From: a virus
Direction: 5' to 3' (one strand)
Length of the DNA stretch: 44,733 nucleotides
Virus record (IMG/VR): IMGVR_UViG_3300042867_000519
Span: 1-44,733 of that record
Positions 1 through 7,918 of this stretch are shown here, one piece after another. A model generated the notes under the pieces. That model was not told the DNA's origin. It ran no database searches and saw only the letters and a program-made list of their open reading frames with translations. The translations under genes and the position numbers were made by a program. Each line of letters begins with the position of its first letter. Position 1 is the first letter of the stretch.

Positions 1-223
1 AATAGTTTTCACGTCGCTTGAGTGCGTCAACCAAGCATTGAACCGCCAATGTCTTGCCTTGACCAGCCGGTCCAAGCAACAGAATATTTTTGCCACGCAA
101 AGCACTGCGTACAAGATACTTCCATTTCAATTCGCCCATAAACAGCTTTTCGGGCTTGAGTGAATAGCAAGTATCAATGATGTCTTTGACTTCGTTGATT
201 GAATATTTCTTTGTTTTACTCAT
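1..223 (-). CDS. AAA+ ATPase, MoxR/CobS-like (N-terminal part; 3' end off window)
   Basis: The gene runs leftwards out of the window, so only about 74 residues are seen. I translated it by hand from an ATG at 221-223. A Walker A loop, GPAGQGKT, sits at residues 51-58 after a hydrophobic strand (NILLL). The preceding region KPEKLFMGELKWKYLVRSAL resembles the helix before the P-loop in MoxR/CobS-type AAA+ proteins, which are ring-shaped ATPases that remodel partner proteins. Walker B and the sensors lie outside the window, so the subfamily is inferred. The nearest upstream neighbour ends at 331, and a terminator hairpin lies between them, so this gene probably has its own promoter in 224-270. 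Confidence 0.75.
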   Translation of the reverse strand, partial: MSKTKKYSINEVKDIIDTCYSLKPEKLFMGELKWKYLVRSALRGKNILLLGPAGQGKTLAVQCLVDALKRRENY

Positions 224-270
224 GTGCATAACTATGACTTCTTTTTATAGAAAGTCAAGTACCATATCAT
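224..270 (-). promoter_or_regulatory. Possible promoter/operator before the AAA+ ATPase gene
   Basis: On the coding strand a TTGACT hexamer lies about 17-18 bp before a weak -10-like TAGTTA, just upstream of the ATG. The TTGACT is part of an imperfect dyad, GACTTTCT...AAGAAGTC. The preceding gene is closed by a terminator, so a promoter is needed here. The -10 match is poor and this call is tentative. Confidence 0.3.
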
Positions 271-303
271 AAAAAACCCCACTTTTATATAGTGGGGATT
301 TTT
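271..303 (-). terminator. Rho-independent terminator after the gene ending at 331
   Basis: The stem CCCCAC (277-282) pairs with GTGGGG (292-297) around a 9-nt AT-rich loop. On the minus strand it is followed by six U residues (plus-strand A run 271-276). It closes the unit ending with the 296-aa protein gene. Confidence 0.85.
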
Positions 304-330
304 GGGTATAAACAAATGTTATTTAAATTT

Positions 331-1221
331 TTACCATGCTCTGCAAGACCAGTATCTTGCTTTGTGTCTTGGACCTGGATTTGCACAATTATGTCTTGCT
401 CTAAAACTCTTGCGACGTTTTGGAATACTCTTTTTGATACGCATTTTCTTGTCGCCGAAATTAACTTTTACAACATTGCCTTTTGGGTTCTTAACATAAA
501 CTTTTGATTTTTTTACATCACCCTTCATAGGAACACCAAGTTTAACTTTACGACCTTGATATTCTGCTTCTTCTATTTTTTCCGGTTCGTATTTCATATC
601 TCCATATATTTCATAAAATTCATCACCTTCGCATGTATGTTCATCACCTTCTGGGATCATATCCCATTTGGTTGATTCATATATTTCTTCCAAATCTTTT
701 TCTCCCATGTTGAACTTTGACTTTGGATTGGTATGGCACCACTTACACTGTTCAAGTTCGGGATCGCCGGTGTATTTATCCTGTACTACATACCACCCTT
801 GATTTTCGCAATGAGGACAATCTTCTCCTTCGTTTTCTTCAACTTCGCCCATAAATGCAAATCTTTTAAATTCTGCATTTTGTGCAGCAATTGCTTCGGC
901 GTTCTTTTTTAACCATTGATCATATGCCCAACTTCCTTTGAATTGCTTGTCAAACCCCGCAACTGCGACTGTTGGGGAACTGAGGGCTTGTTTATAATAA
1001 ACTGCCTTTTCTGCATTTTTTTTCTTTAGAGCATCGCGCAGTTCACGGTGCAATCCATCTCCAAAATCTTCTTTCTCGTTAACAGGAACGCAGTTTGGAA
1101 CTTCTTTACCGCCCTTGTTCTTTGTACCATATGCTTTATAGCCTTTCCAACATGGATTTTCCATTTTTTTAACTTCTTCTATCACTTCACGAATAAGAGA
1201 TTTTAGTTCGGACTTTTTCAT
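331..1221 (-). CDS. Unknown phage protein with N-terminal targeting-type helix, zinc-finger pairs and basic C-terminal module
   Basis: This 296-aa protein has at least three recognisable parts. Residues 1-20 form the helix MKKSELKSLIREVIEEVKK, shared with other proteins here and containing I-E-E, an (L/I)-x-E tripeptide. It is followed by PCWKGY...KGGKEVPNCVPV, a Cys/Gly motif that I recall at the N-terminus of many uncharacterised phage proteins. Around residues 134-165 two CxxC pairs (CPHC, CKWC) suggest a small zinc finger. The C-terminus is basic and ends in KSFRARHNCANPGPRHKARY plus WSCRAW, a compact Cys/His-containing block. No enzymatic motif is visible. The helix suggests that it is carried to the prohead or virion, which is inference. 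It is 3 bp downstream of the next gene and probably co-transcribed with it. Confidence 0.7.
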   Translation of the reverse strand: MKKSELKSLIREVIEEVKKMENPCWKGYKAYGTKNKGGKEVPNCVPVNEKEDFGDGLHRELRDALKKKNAEKAVYYKQALSSPTVAVAGFDKQFKGSWAYDQWLKKNAEAIAAQNAEFKRFAFMGEVEENEGEDCPHCENQGWYVVQDKYTGDPELEQCKWCHTNPKSKFNMGEKDLEEIYESTKWDMIPEGDEHTCEGDEFYEIYGDMKYEPEKIEEAEYQGRKVKLGVPMKGDVKKSKVYVKNPKGNVVKVNFGDKKMRIKKSIPKRRKSFRARHNCANPGPRHKARYWSCRAW

Positions 1222-1224
1222 AAA

Positions 1225-1935
1225 TTATTTCTTCTTTTCTTTGAGAGCGGGAGTATCTTTTAGTTTTGTGGTAAGCTTGTCTGAACTTTCCATATCTTTG
1301 TCAGTTTTTAAGTGAGCGGTTTTTGCATCAGCTTTGTTCTTTAAGATACGATCAATAATCTTTTCAATCTTATCTACCATTTCTCCACCCATTGATGCAG
1401 ATACATCTTTATTGATTGGAGCATTTTCTTTATCTGCTTTAACATCTGCTTTTTCAGTATTGTCATCCGCAATATCAATCTGCAATTCTTCATCGGCATC
1501 ATCCATGGTATCTTCCAACTTCATGTCATCATCTCTTTCGGCTGTCTTCAGTCCAAATCCTTTTAAACTTTTGTCATATGCTTTTTGAACATATGTCTTT
1601 TCAGAATCACCGGCATGTTTCTTTACAAGTTCCATAGCAGCTTCAAGTGAAACACCACGAGCAATCTTGCGTTCAGATTCATTGGTAACTGATACAACAT
1701 CATAGTTGTCTTCTGCGTTCTTGCTCAACTCAACCTTTTGATTGTCATCACATCCAGCAGTTTTGCCAGTTCCAATGATGCTGCCAGCATTATTTTTACC
1801 CATTGCCTTGCCCAAGGCATCAGAACCTTTTTTGTCGGCATTATCTACGTGTACTTGTACACCAAATTGATTGTTGGCAATTTCTTGTAATACTAATTTT
1901 TTAATGGCTTTTTTGATAAGATCTCTGTTGTTCAT
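1225..1935 (-). CDS. Acidic unknown protein with N-terminal amphipathic helix
   Basis: The protein has 236 aa. The N-terminus MNNRDLIKKAIKKLVLQE is an amphipathic helix ending in L-Q-E and is a looser member of the shared N-terminal peptide family in this window. The rest is charged, low in hydrophobic residues, and rich in Asp, Glu and Lys (for example EDTMDDADEELQIDIADDN), so it is probably largely disordered with helical stretches. The C-terminus is lysine-rich. No catalytic motif is visible. The composition resembles phage internal or scaffold-core proteins, but that is inference only. It starts its own unit after the nrdA terminator; an AT-rich TATTTATATA stretch lies 20-35 bp upstream of the ATG. 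Confidence 0.65.
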   Translation of the reverse strand: MNNRDLIKKAIKKLVLQEIANNQFGVQVHVDNADKKGSDALGKAMGKNNAGSIIGTGKTAGCDDNQKVELSKNAEDNYDVVSVTNESERKIARGVSLEAAMELVKKHAGDSEKTYVQKAYDKSLKGFGLKTAERDDDMKLEDTMDDADEELQIDIADDNTEKADVKADKENAPINKDVSASMGGEMVDKIEKIIDRILKNKADAKTAHLKTDKDMESSDKLTTKLKDTPALKEKKK

Positions 1936-1975
1936 AGTGTATATATGCGTTTAGTATATAAATAGTTAGGTGCAC

Positions 1976-2003
1976 AAAAAAACCGCCATGTTATTGGCGG
2001 TTT
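1976..2003 (-). terminator. Rho-independent terminator after nrdA
   Basis: An AACCGCCA (1981-1988) / TGGCGGTT (1995-2002) stem has a 6-nt loop and is followed on the minus strand by a run of U. It lies 19 bp beyond the nrdA stop. Confidence 0.88.
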
Positions 2004-2021
2004 GTGTTGTTTTTATAATAT

Positions 2022-3671
2022 TTAAGCCTCACAACTCTTACAATCAAGGATACTTCGTCCAAGTTCTTGGGCTGGGTTTGTGCCACGTTGATAATATAGG
2101 CACTTTATACCCTGTTCCCAAGCGAATATAATCAATTGATTGACTTCTTTGACCGAAGTCTTGGGATGTATCTGTAAGTTTATACTTTGCCCCTGATCAA
2201 TAAACTTTTGACGAGCAGCAGCCTGTATTACAATTTCCTTTTGGCTAATTTCACCAAATGTCTTAAATACTTCTTTTTCATGATCACTCAAAAATTCAAG
2301 GTGTTGTACAGAACCACCCTTGTGAAGAATTGTTTTCCATACTTCTTGAGTATTCTTGCTATGCTTTTCTAGTACATTTTCAAGATATGGATTACGATAA
2401 GTGAATTTACCCTTGGCAAGATCCTTTGTATAATAATTGCTGTTGAGCGGTTCAACAGACGGAGACACTTGACCCAAAATAAATGAACTGCTTGTGGTTG
2501 GTGCGATTGCCATTGTGGTGACGTTTCTCAACCCATACCCCTTCAACAATGATGGTTCACCATATTCTTCTGCCATTTCTTTGCTTGCAGCAATACTCTT
2601 GTCGCGAATAACACGATGAATTTGAGTATTGAGAAGTTTGGCTTCTAGACTTTCAAACGCAATCATTTTGCTTTGCAGATATGAATGCCAACCAAGAACT
2701 CCAATACCAAGTGCTCTTTGATTTTTAGCAAAGTTATGAGCAGCCTTGAGAAACGGAATATTTTCAGTTGCATGAATATAATCTTCCATCACAGCATCAA
2801 GAAAGTATGTCAATGTTTCAACAGCATCAGTTGTCTTCCAATCATCATAATGAAGCAAATTCATAGATGATAAATTGCAAACAAATGTTTCGTCCGCTGA
2901 AGAACTCAAACAAATTTCGCTACAAAGATTGGAAGCATGTATCTTCATCTTTTTGTCTTTGTATACTTGAGGAGCATTATAGTTTACATTGTCGCTGAAA
3001 AAGATATATGGATAGCCACTCTCAAAACGCTTTTTGAGTACTTTTGCCCAGATTGATCGAGCATCTTTGTCTCCATCAATCATCTTTTTCATGAACTTGT
3101 TGTTTACGCAAACACCAATACTCAAATCTTGAATAGCATGACCTTCTTCACGAATACCAAGAAATTCCATAATATCTGGATGATCAATTGGCAAATATGC
3201 AGCAAATGAACCTCTACGAACATTTGACTGTGAAACAACTCTGGTCACGCTATCAAACATTTCCATGAAATGAACAGGACCAGAACTGGACCCACCAACG
3301 CTGATTGGTGTGCCTCTGGCTCGCAGTTCTCCGAAATATCCAGAAGTTCCAGCACCATACTTTGTGAGCATACCCACTTCAGCAGTCTTTTCTAGAATAG
3401 AGTTCATTGTGTCAGACACATATGAACCATTGCATGAAATAGACAATCCTCGACCATTGCCAAAATTTGCCCACACTGGGGATGATAAACTATACCATCC
3501 CTTGTGCATATAAGACTCAAACTTTTCAGCAAATCCTTTTTTCTTTAGAATTTTTTCAGCAGCCTTTGATATTTCATGAATTCGTTCTTCGGGTGTTTGA
3601 CCCTTGGGTAGATATCCTCTTTCAAGAAATGTTACGCTGTCTTTGTTTAGCCAATAAATGTCTTTGCTCAT
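2022..3671 (-). CDS. nrdA: Ribonucleoside-diphosphate reductase, large (alpha) subunit, class I
   Basis: The enzyme reduces ribonucleotides to deoxyribonucleotides for phage DNA synthesis and pairs with the NrdB encoded immediately upstream. Catalytic residues are intact: Cys80 in SISCNGS and Cys265 in FVCNLSS (redox pair), N248-x-C250-x-E252 in ASNLCSEIC (thiyl radical site), the stacked Tyr526-Tyr527 in CLYYQRG (radical transfer), and a C-terminal CKSC (Cys544/547) for re-reduction by thioredoxin or glutaredoxin. At 549 aa it is about 200 residues shorter than E. coli NrdA. It starts almost directly at the catalytic barrel, so it lacks the N-terminal ATP-cone that senses dATP. Loss of this feedback is common in phage enzymes. 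The nrdB stop is 5 bp upstream of its ATG. Confidence 0.97.
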   Translation of the reverse strand: MSKDIYWLNKDSVTFLERGYLPKGQTPEERIHEISKAAEKILKKKGFAEKFESYMHKGWYSLSSPVWANFGNGRGLSISCNGSYVSDTMNSILEKTAEVGMLTKYGAGTSGYFGELRARGTPISVGGSSSGPVHFMEMFDSVTRVVSQSNVRRGSFAAYLPIDHPDIMEFLGIREEGHAIQDLSIGVCVNNKFMKKMIDGDKDARSIWAKVLKKRFESGYPYIFFSDNVNYNAPQVYKDKKMKIHASNLCSEICLSSSADETFVCNLSSMNLLHYDDWKTTDAVETLTYFLDAVMEDYIHATENIPFLKAAHNFAKNQRALGIGVLGWHSYLQSKMIAFESLEAKLLNTQIHRVIRDKSIAASKEMAEEYGEPSLLKGYGLRNVTTMAIAPTTSSSFILGQVSPSVEPLNSNYYTKDLAKGKFTYRNPYLENVLEKHSKNTQEVWKTILHKGGSVQHLEFLSDHEKEVFKTFGEISQKEIVIQAAARQKFIDQGQSINLQIHPKTSVKEVNQLIIFAWEQGIKCLYYQRGTNPAQELGRSILDCKSCEA

Positions 3672-3676
3672 ATATA

Positions 3677-4651
3677 TTAAAATAGATCGTCGAATGTGAT
3701 AGACTGTGTTTTCTTGGAGTACTCTACAGGACGCTTGTGAAAGAAATCAGTCATAGTATTACCCATTACATCTTCATCCATCCACATAGTCAAATCAATA
3801 ATTTCTTGAGACACATTAAAAATCTTTTTGAATCCAATCATTTCTAGTGAATCATTTAATCTTTTTTGTACATATCCTTTGAGAATATCTGCACTGATTC
3901 TTGAATCTTTATAGTCACCAATCATCCAATCAATGATTTTGGATTCGGCATCGTAGGATTCTTTGGCTTCGTGCAGAATGCGTGCTTCCAATTCAGCGTC
4001 AAACAATTCTGGCAGTTCTTGTCGAATTGTATTTACGATCTTAACGCCAGCAAGACCATGCAATGTTTCTTCTTTGGCTGTATATGCAACTTGTTGTGCA
4101 GTGTCTTTGAGTAGACCCTTGTAGCGATTAAACCAATTGATGATATAAAACTGACTAAATAATGACACGTTCTCTACATACAATGTAAATAGAATAAGAG
4201 AGTATACAAATTGTTTTTTATCATTTTCATAGTTCTTATCAAGATACTTGCGTAAATACTTGATTCGTCCTTGAATAATATCCAACTTTAGATTTTCTTC
4301 AAATATATCCTGCAATTGTAGCACATCCAATAGTTTTTCATATGCATTGTTGTGAATAACTTCAATGTTTCCCATAGTAATACCCAAATCAGATAATGCT
4401 GGGTGTGGAAGTGTATCACCCAACTTTGTCCAAAACTTCTTTACAGAAATTTCAATTTGACCAATAGCACTCAATGTGTTCTTGATGATGAGCTGTTCTT
4501 GTAGAGTCATCTCAGTCTTGTATTGTTGCAAGTCAGATGTAAATGTGAACTCGTTTGGAGTCCAATGTCCCGCCCACATTGCGTCTATATATTCTTGTGC
4601 CCAAGGATAGCGATTCGGTTTGCGTGCAATTTGTTCGTCGAAAATAGTCAT
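3677..4651 (-). CDS. nrdB: Ribonucleoside-diphosphate reductase, small (beta) subunit, class I
   Basis: This is the di-metal/tyrosyl-radical subunit that initiates catalysis in NrdA. At 324 aa it has normal family length. Metal ligands can be placed: Glu67 in GQIEISVK, Glu97 and His100 in NIEVIHNNAY, Glu160 in YVENVSLF, and Glu195 and His198 in KEETLHG. The radical tyrosine is Tyr104, four residues after the His as in E. coli R2. The C-terminal tail ends in SITFDDLF, the sort of acidic/hydrophobic peptide that docks to the large subunit. It is transcribed just ahead of nrdA, giving the order nrdB-nrdA. Confidence 0.97.
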   Translation of the reverse strand: MTIFDEQIARKPNRYPWAQEYIDAMWAGHWTPNEFTFTSDLQQYKTEMTLQEQLIIKNTLSAIGQIEISVKKFWTKLGDTLPHPALSDLGITMGNIEVIHNNAYEKLLDVLQLQDIFEENLKLDIIQGRIKYLRKYLDKNYENDKKQFVYSLILFTLYVENVSLFSQFYIINWFNRYKGLLKDTAQQVAYTAKEETLHGLAGVKIVNTIRQELPELFDAELEARILHEAKESYDAESKIIDWMIGDYKDSRISADILKGYVQKRLNDSLEMIGFKKIFNVSQEIIDLTMWMDEDVMGNTMTDFFHKRPVEYSKKTQSITFDDLF

Positions 4652-4737
4652 AAAGGTTAATTTTTGGTTGGGTGTTGTGTGGTGAATAAATACATTTTAT
4701 AAAAAATAAATTTGTAAAAAAATTTTAGAATATTTTC

Positions 4738-6135
4738 TTACAAATTGGTGTTTTCGCCATTTTGCTTTTGGCGACCACTGTTCCATTTATTTTTCAACAT
4801 GTTCTTTACACTATTATCATCACCTTCCATAGTAGATTGGATTGCCATAGATTCTTTGGATTTGGCGTCATACAAATCAATTTGACCAGTGCTGGTGTTC
4901 ATATTGGCATACAAGGTAATACCATCCGGTCCAAATCTATTTTTGATAACATGACAACGAGCAGTGTTGTTGGCTTTGTCTGTTGTATTACGGGCAACAC
5001 TCAACACAAAGTCGGCAGTCATGATCTTACGATATGAATCGGCGATGTTATGGGCTTGAACAACATCTTCTTGACCACCGCCGCGATTGGTTTGTGAAGC
5101 AGTCCACACTGGAATCTGTAGTTCACCAGCAGCCTGACGCAGTTCTTCATATATACCACCAGCCTCGCTATAGCTGTTGCTGTTGGTTTCTTTTTCAAGA
5201 GGACGCAAAATGTCGGCATAATCAACCACCATTTCATCAATATGAATTCCTTCCAATGCTTGAATGCGTTCAATATGAAACTTTAATGATTGAGCACTTA
5301 CTGTCTTCAATGGAAAATACTTTACAAAAAGTTTTCCTTTGATGTCTTTGATTTTTTCTTCAACGTCGGATTGACGATGTTTAATTTCTTGAAACTCAAT
5401 TCCTGTAAAACAACAATCATAACGAAGACCAACATAGTTTTCATTTAGTTCCAGTGTGAAGTGAGCAATATTCTTTCCTGATTTCATTGCTCTGGCTCCG
5501 AGACTGCACAACAACCACGATTTTCCAATGCCCGCTGGAGCCACAATAATACCAAGTTCACCAGGTCCAAGACCGCCATCCATAAGGCTGTCAATGACTT
5601 CCCAACCAGTAGAAATTGTCTTGCGGCACATTTCACTCATGCGTCCAGCAACTTCCTTGTGATAGTTGTGACCAAGATTGCGTTCCATACCAGCCTTCAT
5701 TGCCTTATCAACCAACCCCTTGATTTTATCATATTCACCAGTTTTTAGATGATCAACTGATTCAATAATAGCACTCTTCAACTTTTGATTCTTACAGAAT
5801 TCAAGAAATTGTTCACGAACAAACTGCAAATCTTTTTCACTGATTTTTGTGTAAACTTGTGTTAGTTGCTGTACCACAGAAGATTTGAATGCGTCATTTT
5901 CAATAGTGTCAATACGAACCTTAAATACTTGCGGTGTTGGCAAGTCTTTGTATTGAATATGATATTGAATAATTTCTTTGAGAATCCATTGATGGGCTTC
6001 GTTTTCAAACGCATCCACATCAATAATGTCGCATATTCTTTCAAGAAATACTTTGTCAGTTAAAATACTTGCTACAATTTTTACTTGAAATTCCAAGCCA
6101 AATTTATGTAGATTGTCGATGATTACTGGTGCCAT
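4738..6135 (-). CDS. Replicative DNA helicase, DnaB/T4 gp41 family
   Basis: This is a hexameric 5'-3' helicase that opens the replication fork. The N-terminal ~150 residues are helical, as in DnaB-type primase-binding domains. The RecA-like motor domain starts near residue 175 (STGWEVIDSLMDGGLGPGEL). Walker A is APAGIGKS (199-206). The motif around TLELNE carries the catalytic Glu229, and Walker B is MVVDYAD with Asp305. A Gln in TASQTNRGG fits motif H3. At 465 aa it matches T4 gp41 (475 aa). No primase domain is fused and none is seen in this window. The ATG is preceded by AT-only sequence without a Shine-Dalgarno motif. Confidence 0.93.
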   Translation of the reverse strand: MAPVIIDNLHKFGLEFQVKIVASILTDKVFLERICDIIDVDAFENEAHQWILKEIIQYHIQYKDLPTPQVFKVRIDTIENDAFKSSVVQQLTQVYTKISEKDLQFVREQFLEFCKNQKLKSAIIESVDHLKTGEYDKIKGLVDKAMKAGMERNLGHNYHKEVAGRMSEMCRKTISTGWEVIDSLMDGGLGPGELGIIVAPAGIGKSWLLCSLGARAMKSGKNIAHFTLELNENYVGLRYDCCFTGIEFQEIKHRQSDVEEKIKDIKGKLFVKYFPLKTVSAQSLKFHIERIQALEGIHIDEMVVDYADILRPLEKETNSNSYSEAGGIYEELRQAAGELQIPVWTASQTNRGGGQEDVVQAHNIADSYRKIMTADFVLSVARNTTDKANNTARCHVIKNRFGPDGITLYANMNTSTGQIDLYDAKSKESMAIQSTMEGDDNSVKNMLKNKWNSGRQKQNGENTNL

Positions 6136-6201
6136 AATAGTTATTAGTTAATACGATATTTCGTATTTGTTATTTAGTCAATTGTTAATTAGAATGTAAA
6201 A

Positions 6202-7266
6202 TTAAGAAGTGGCCAACACCGATAAAGGATAGAACACTTCTTGCAACCACACATGAAAATTTGGTATACTTGTATGCATACCATATGTGGTTAGTTTCTG
6301 AATAAACCGAAACTTGTTGAAATCATATATGCGTTGTACCGATTCGTCAATCTTCATTTGCAAAGATGGTGCAAAATTCGGTTCTTTCAGTTGCATCAGA
6401 GTATAGTTACGTTGTACAATTTCTGAATTTTCAACAACCGTAGCATATACTTTAGACTCATTGATACAATCTTTGGCTCGAAGCAGAATATTTTCTACCG
6501 AAGTTTCGGTTGATTCAACAAGCATAGGAAATCTTTTGATTGCAGTTTTTAGTCCAATGCCGCTTACACCATCAATATTATCAGAAGAATCTCCTTCTAA
6601 TATACGATAATAAATAAAATTGCTGGGATGAATACCATATTCATTGATTACATCCTGTACTCCATAAATCTTTTTCTTGATTGGACTCCAAATTTGTACA
6701 CGATCATTTACCAGTTGTAGAAAATCTTTATCAGCACTCATGATAGTGATTCTGCTATCTTTATACATCTGTGTAGCAATATATCCAATAGTGTCATCTG
6801 CTTCAATATAATCAATTGACACAATGCTCACAGGAAGTTCTTGTAGAAAAGATACAAGTTTACCCATTTGCTCCACAACTGATTTTTGTTCAGTATTTCC
6901 GTCGCTCATATCTTCATATGCACGATTAAGTCGTTTCATAACCTTTCTACCATCTTTATATTGTGGATATAACTTTCTGCGACGTTCACTACCACCTTTG
7001 CCGTCAAATACAACAATAACTCTGGTTGGACGCAACAGTTTGATAGCATAACCCAAACTACTCAAAAACCCAGACACGCCACCAACATGTTCACCATTAT
7101 CACTCAGTGTAGGTGTTGCAACCCAACAGCGAATAAAGTTGTTAGTTCCATCAACCACCAGAATATCACTATTTTTTTCTTTCTTTGTGTTTACAGGCAA
7201 TGAAGCATGTTCAGATTTTATCTGAGAGAATATTGATGCGAATTTCTTTTTTGTTGGATCTTGCAT
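6202..7266 (-). CDS. 5'-3' exonuclease / flap endonuclease (T4 RNase H / Pol I N-domain type)
   Basis: The product would remove RNA primers and 5' flaps during lagging-strand synthesis. FEN-family acidic motifs are present in order: ILVVDGTNN near residue 36, VVFDGKGGSERRRKLYPQYK (arch entrance), IEADDTIGYIA, MSADKDFLQL, and EGDSSDNIDGVSGIG, which leads into the helix-hairpin-helix. At 354 aa it is a stand-alone nuclease. The polymerase of this phage is of family A but is encoded separately at 12,891-14,258, so the two halves of a Pol I are split. The next gene upstream ends 1 bp before its ATG. Confidence 0.9.
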   Translation of the reverse strand: MQDPTKKKFASIFSQIKSEHASLPVNTKKEKNSDILVVDGTNNFIRCWVATPTLSDNGEHVGGVSGFLSSLGYAIKLLRPTRVIVVFDGKGGSERRRKLYPQYKDGRKVMKRLNRAYEDMSDGNTEQKSVVEQMGKLVSFLQELPVSIVSIDYIEADDTIGYIATQMYKDSRITIMSADKDFLQLVNDRVQIWSPIKKKIYGVQDVINEYGIHPSNFIYYRILEGDSSDNIDGVSGIGLKTAIKRFPMLVESTETSVENILLRAKDCINESKVYATVVENSEIVQRNYTLMQLKEPNFAPSLQMKIDESVQRIYDFNKFRFIQKLTTYGMHTSIPNFHVWLQEVFYPLSVLATS

Positions 7267-7623
7267 TTACTTTGTTTGTTCCAATATGGCGTTGAAGAAT
7301 CTTTGCATGTTGTGTAGATATGATAATCCACCAACTTCTTTTATACCACTGTCATCTACTTTACAGAACGTTGATCCCATCAGTTCATTTCCTTTGAATC
7401 GTATTTCACAAAGCATAACAGTGCGAAGTGCTACATTGTCATGTTTTGTAAAACGAACAAGTTGCTCATCATATCTAAGACTGCATTTATTTGTAGTCAA
7501 ATATACATTATCTCCATATCCAGTTTTATGAATTTCAATCTTCTTTTCTTTGCACCATTTTTGAAATTCTTCTGGTTCGGCGGGTGTAAAATTTGATGTA
7601 ATATATTTATTTTTTGTTGCCAT
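7267..7623 (-). CDS. Small unknown protein in the replication cluster
   Basis: The 118-aa protein begins MATKNKYITSNFTPAEPEEF. It is predicted to be a mixed alpha/beta soluble protein with no membrane segment; two Cys residues are scattered without metal-site spacing. I do not recognise the family. It is wedged between the exonuclease gene, whose ATG abuts its stop, and another small gene. A role in replication or host takeover is suggested only by position. Its start region AATATTATGGCAACAAAAAA is nearly identical to that of the gene upstream at 7,864. Confidence 0.7.
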   Translation of the reverse strand: MATKNKYITSNFTPAEPEEFQKWCKEKKIEIHKTGYGDNVYLTTNKCSLRYDEQLVRFTKHDNVALRTVMLCEIRFKGNELMGSTFCKVDDSGIKEVGGLSYLHNMQRFFNAILEQTK

Positions 7624-7627
7624 AATA

Positions 7628-7864
7628 TTATTCGGATGCTGGTCCCCAGTTGCCTTCCATCAACTCCCGCTTTGCTTGTTCAATGCATTGCTGCAAAGAA
7701 TATGTGGGACCACCTTTATCTTGTTCTCTCCAAAGCCAACGCCCATAATCTTTAATGTCAGCCGAATATGTTTTAAACACTTCTTCTTCAGTCATCTTTT
7801 CAAAACTCTCATAACTCAATTCTTCGAGAGGAATTTTTTTATTGTTTTCTTTTTTTGTTGCCAT
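7628..7864 (-). CDS. Small unknown charged protein
   Basis: The 78-aa protein is highly charged: a Lys-rich start, then several Glu-rich helices (EELSYESFEKMTEEEVF), and a conserved-looking DYGRWLWREQDKGG segment. No family is recognised. Its translation start context is the same as that of the next gene (ATTATGGCAACAAAAAA), which suggests either common ancestry of the leaders or a preferred initiation sequence. It lies in the uvsX-exonuclease interval, downstream of a hairpin. Confidence 0.65.
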   Translation of the reverse strand: MATKKENNKKIPLEELSYESFEKMTEEEVFKTYSADIKDYGRWLWREQDKGGPTYSLQQCIEQAKRELMEGNWGPASE

Positions 7865-7882
7865 AATATTTTATTTGAGAAC

Positions 7883-7908
7883 CGTGTGGAGGTATTTCAC
7901 TCCACACG
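7883..7908 (-). other. Strong hairpin without U-tract between uvsX and the next gene
   Basis: A perfect 9-bp stem, CGTGTGGAG (7883-7891) with CTCCACACG (7900-7908), has an 8-nt loop and lies just after the uvsX stop. On the minus strand it is followed by GTTCTCAAAT, not by a U run, so it is a poor rho-independent terminator. It may act as an mRNA 3'-end stabiliser or processing/attenuation site that sets the ratio of uvsX to downstream genes. Confidence 0.6.
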
Positions 7909-7918
7909 ATTAATTTCT

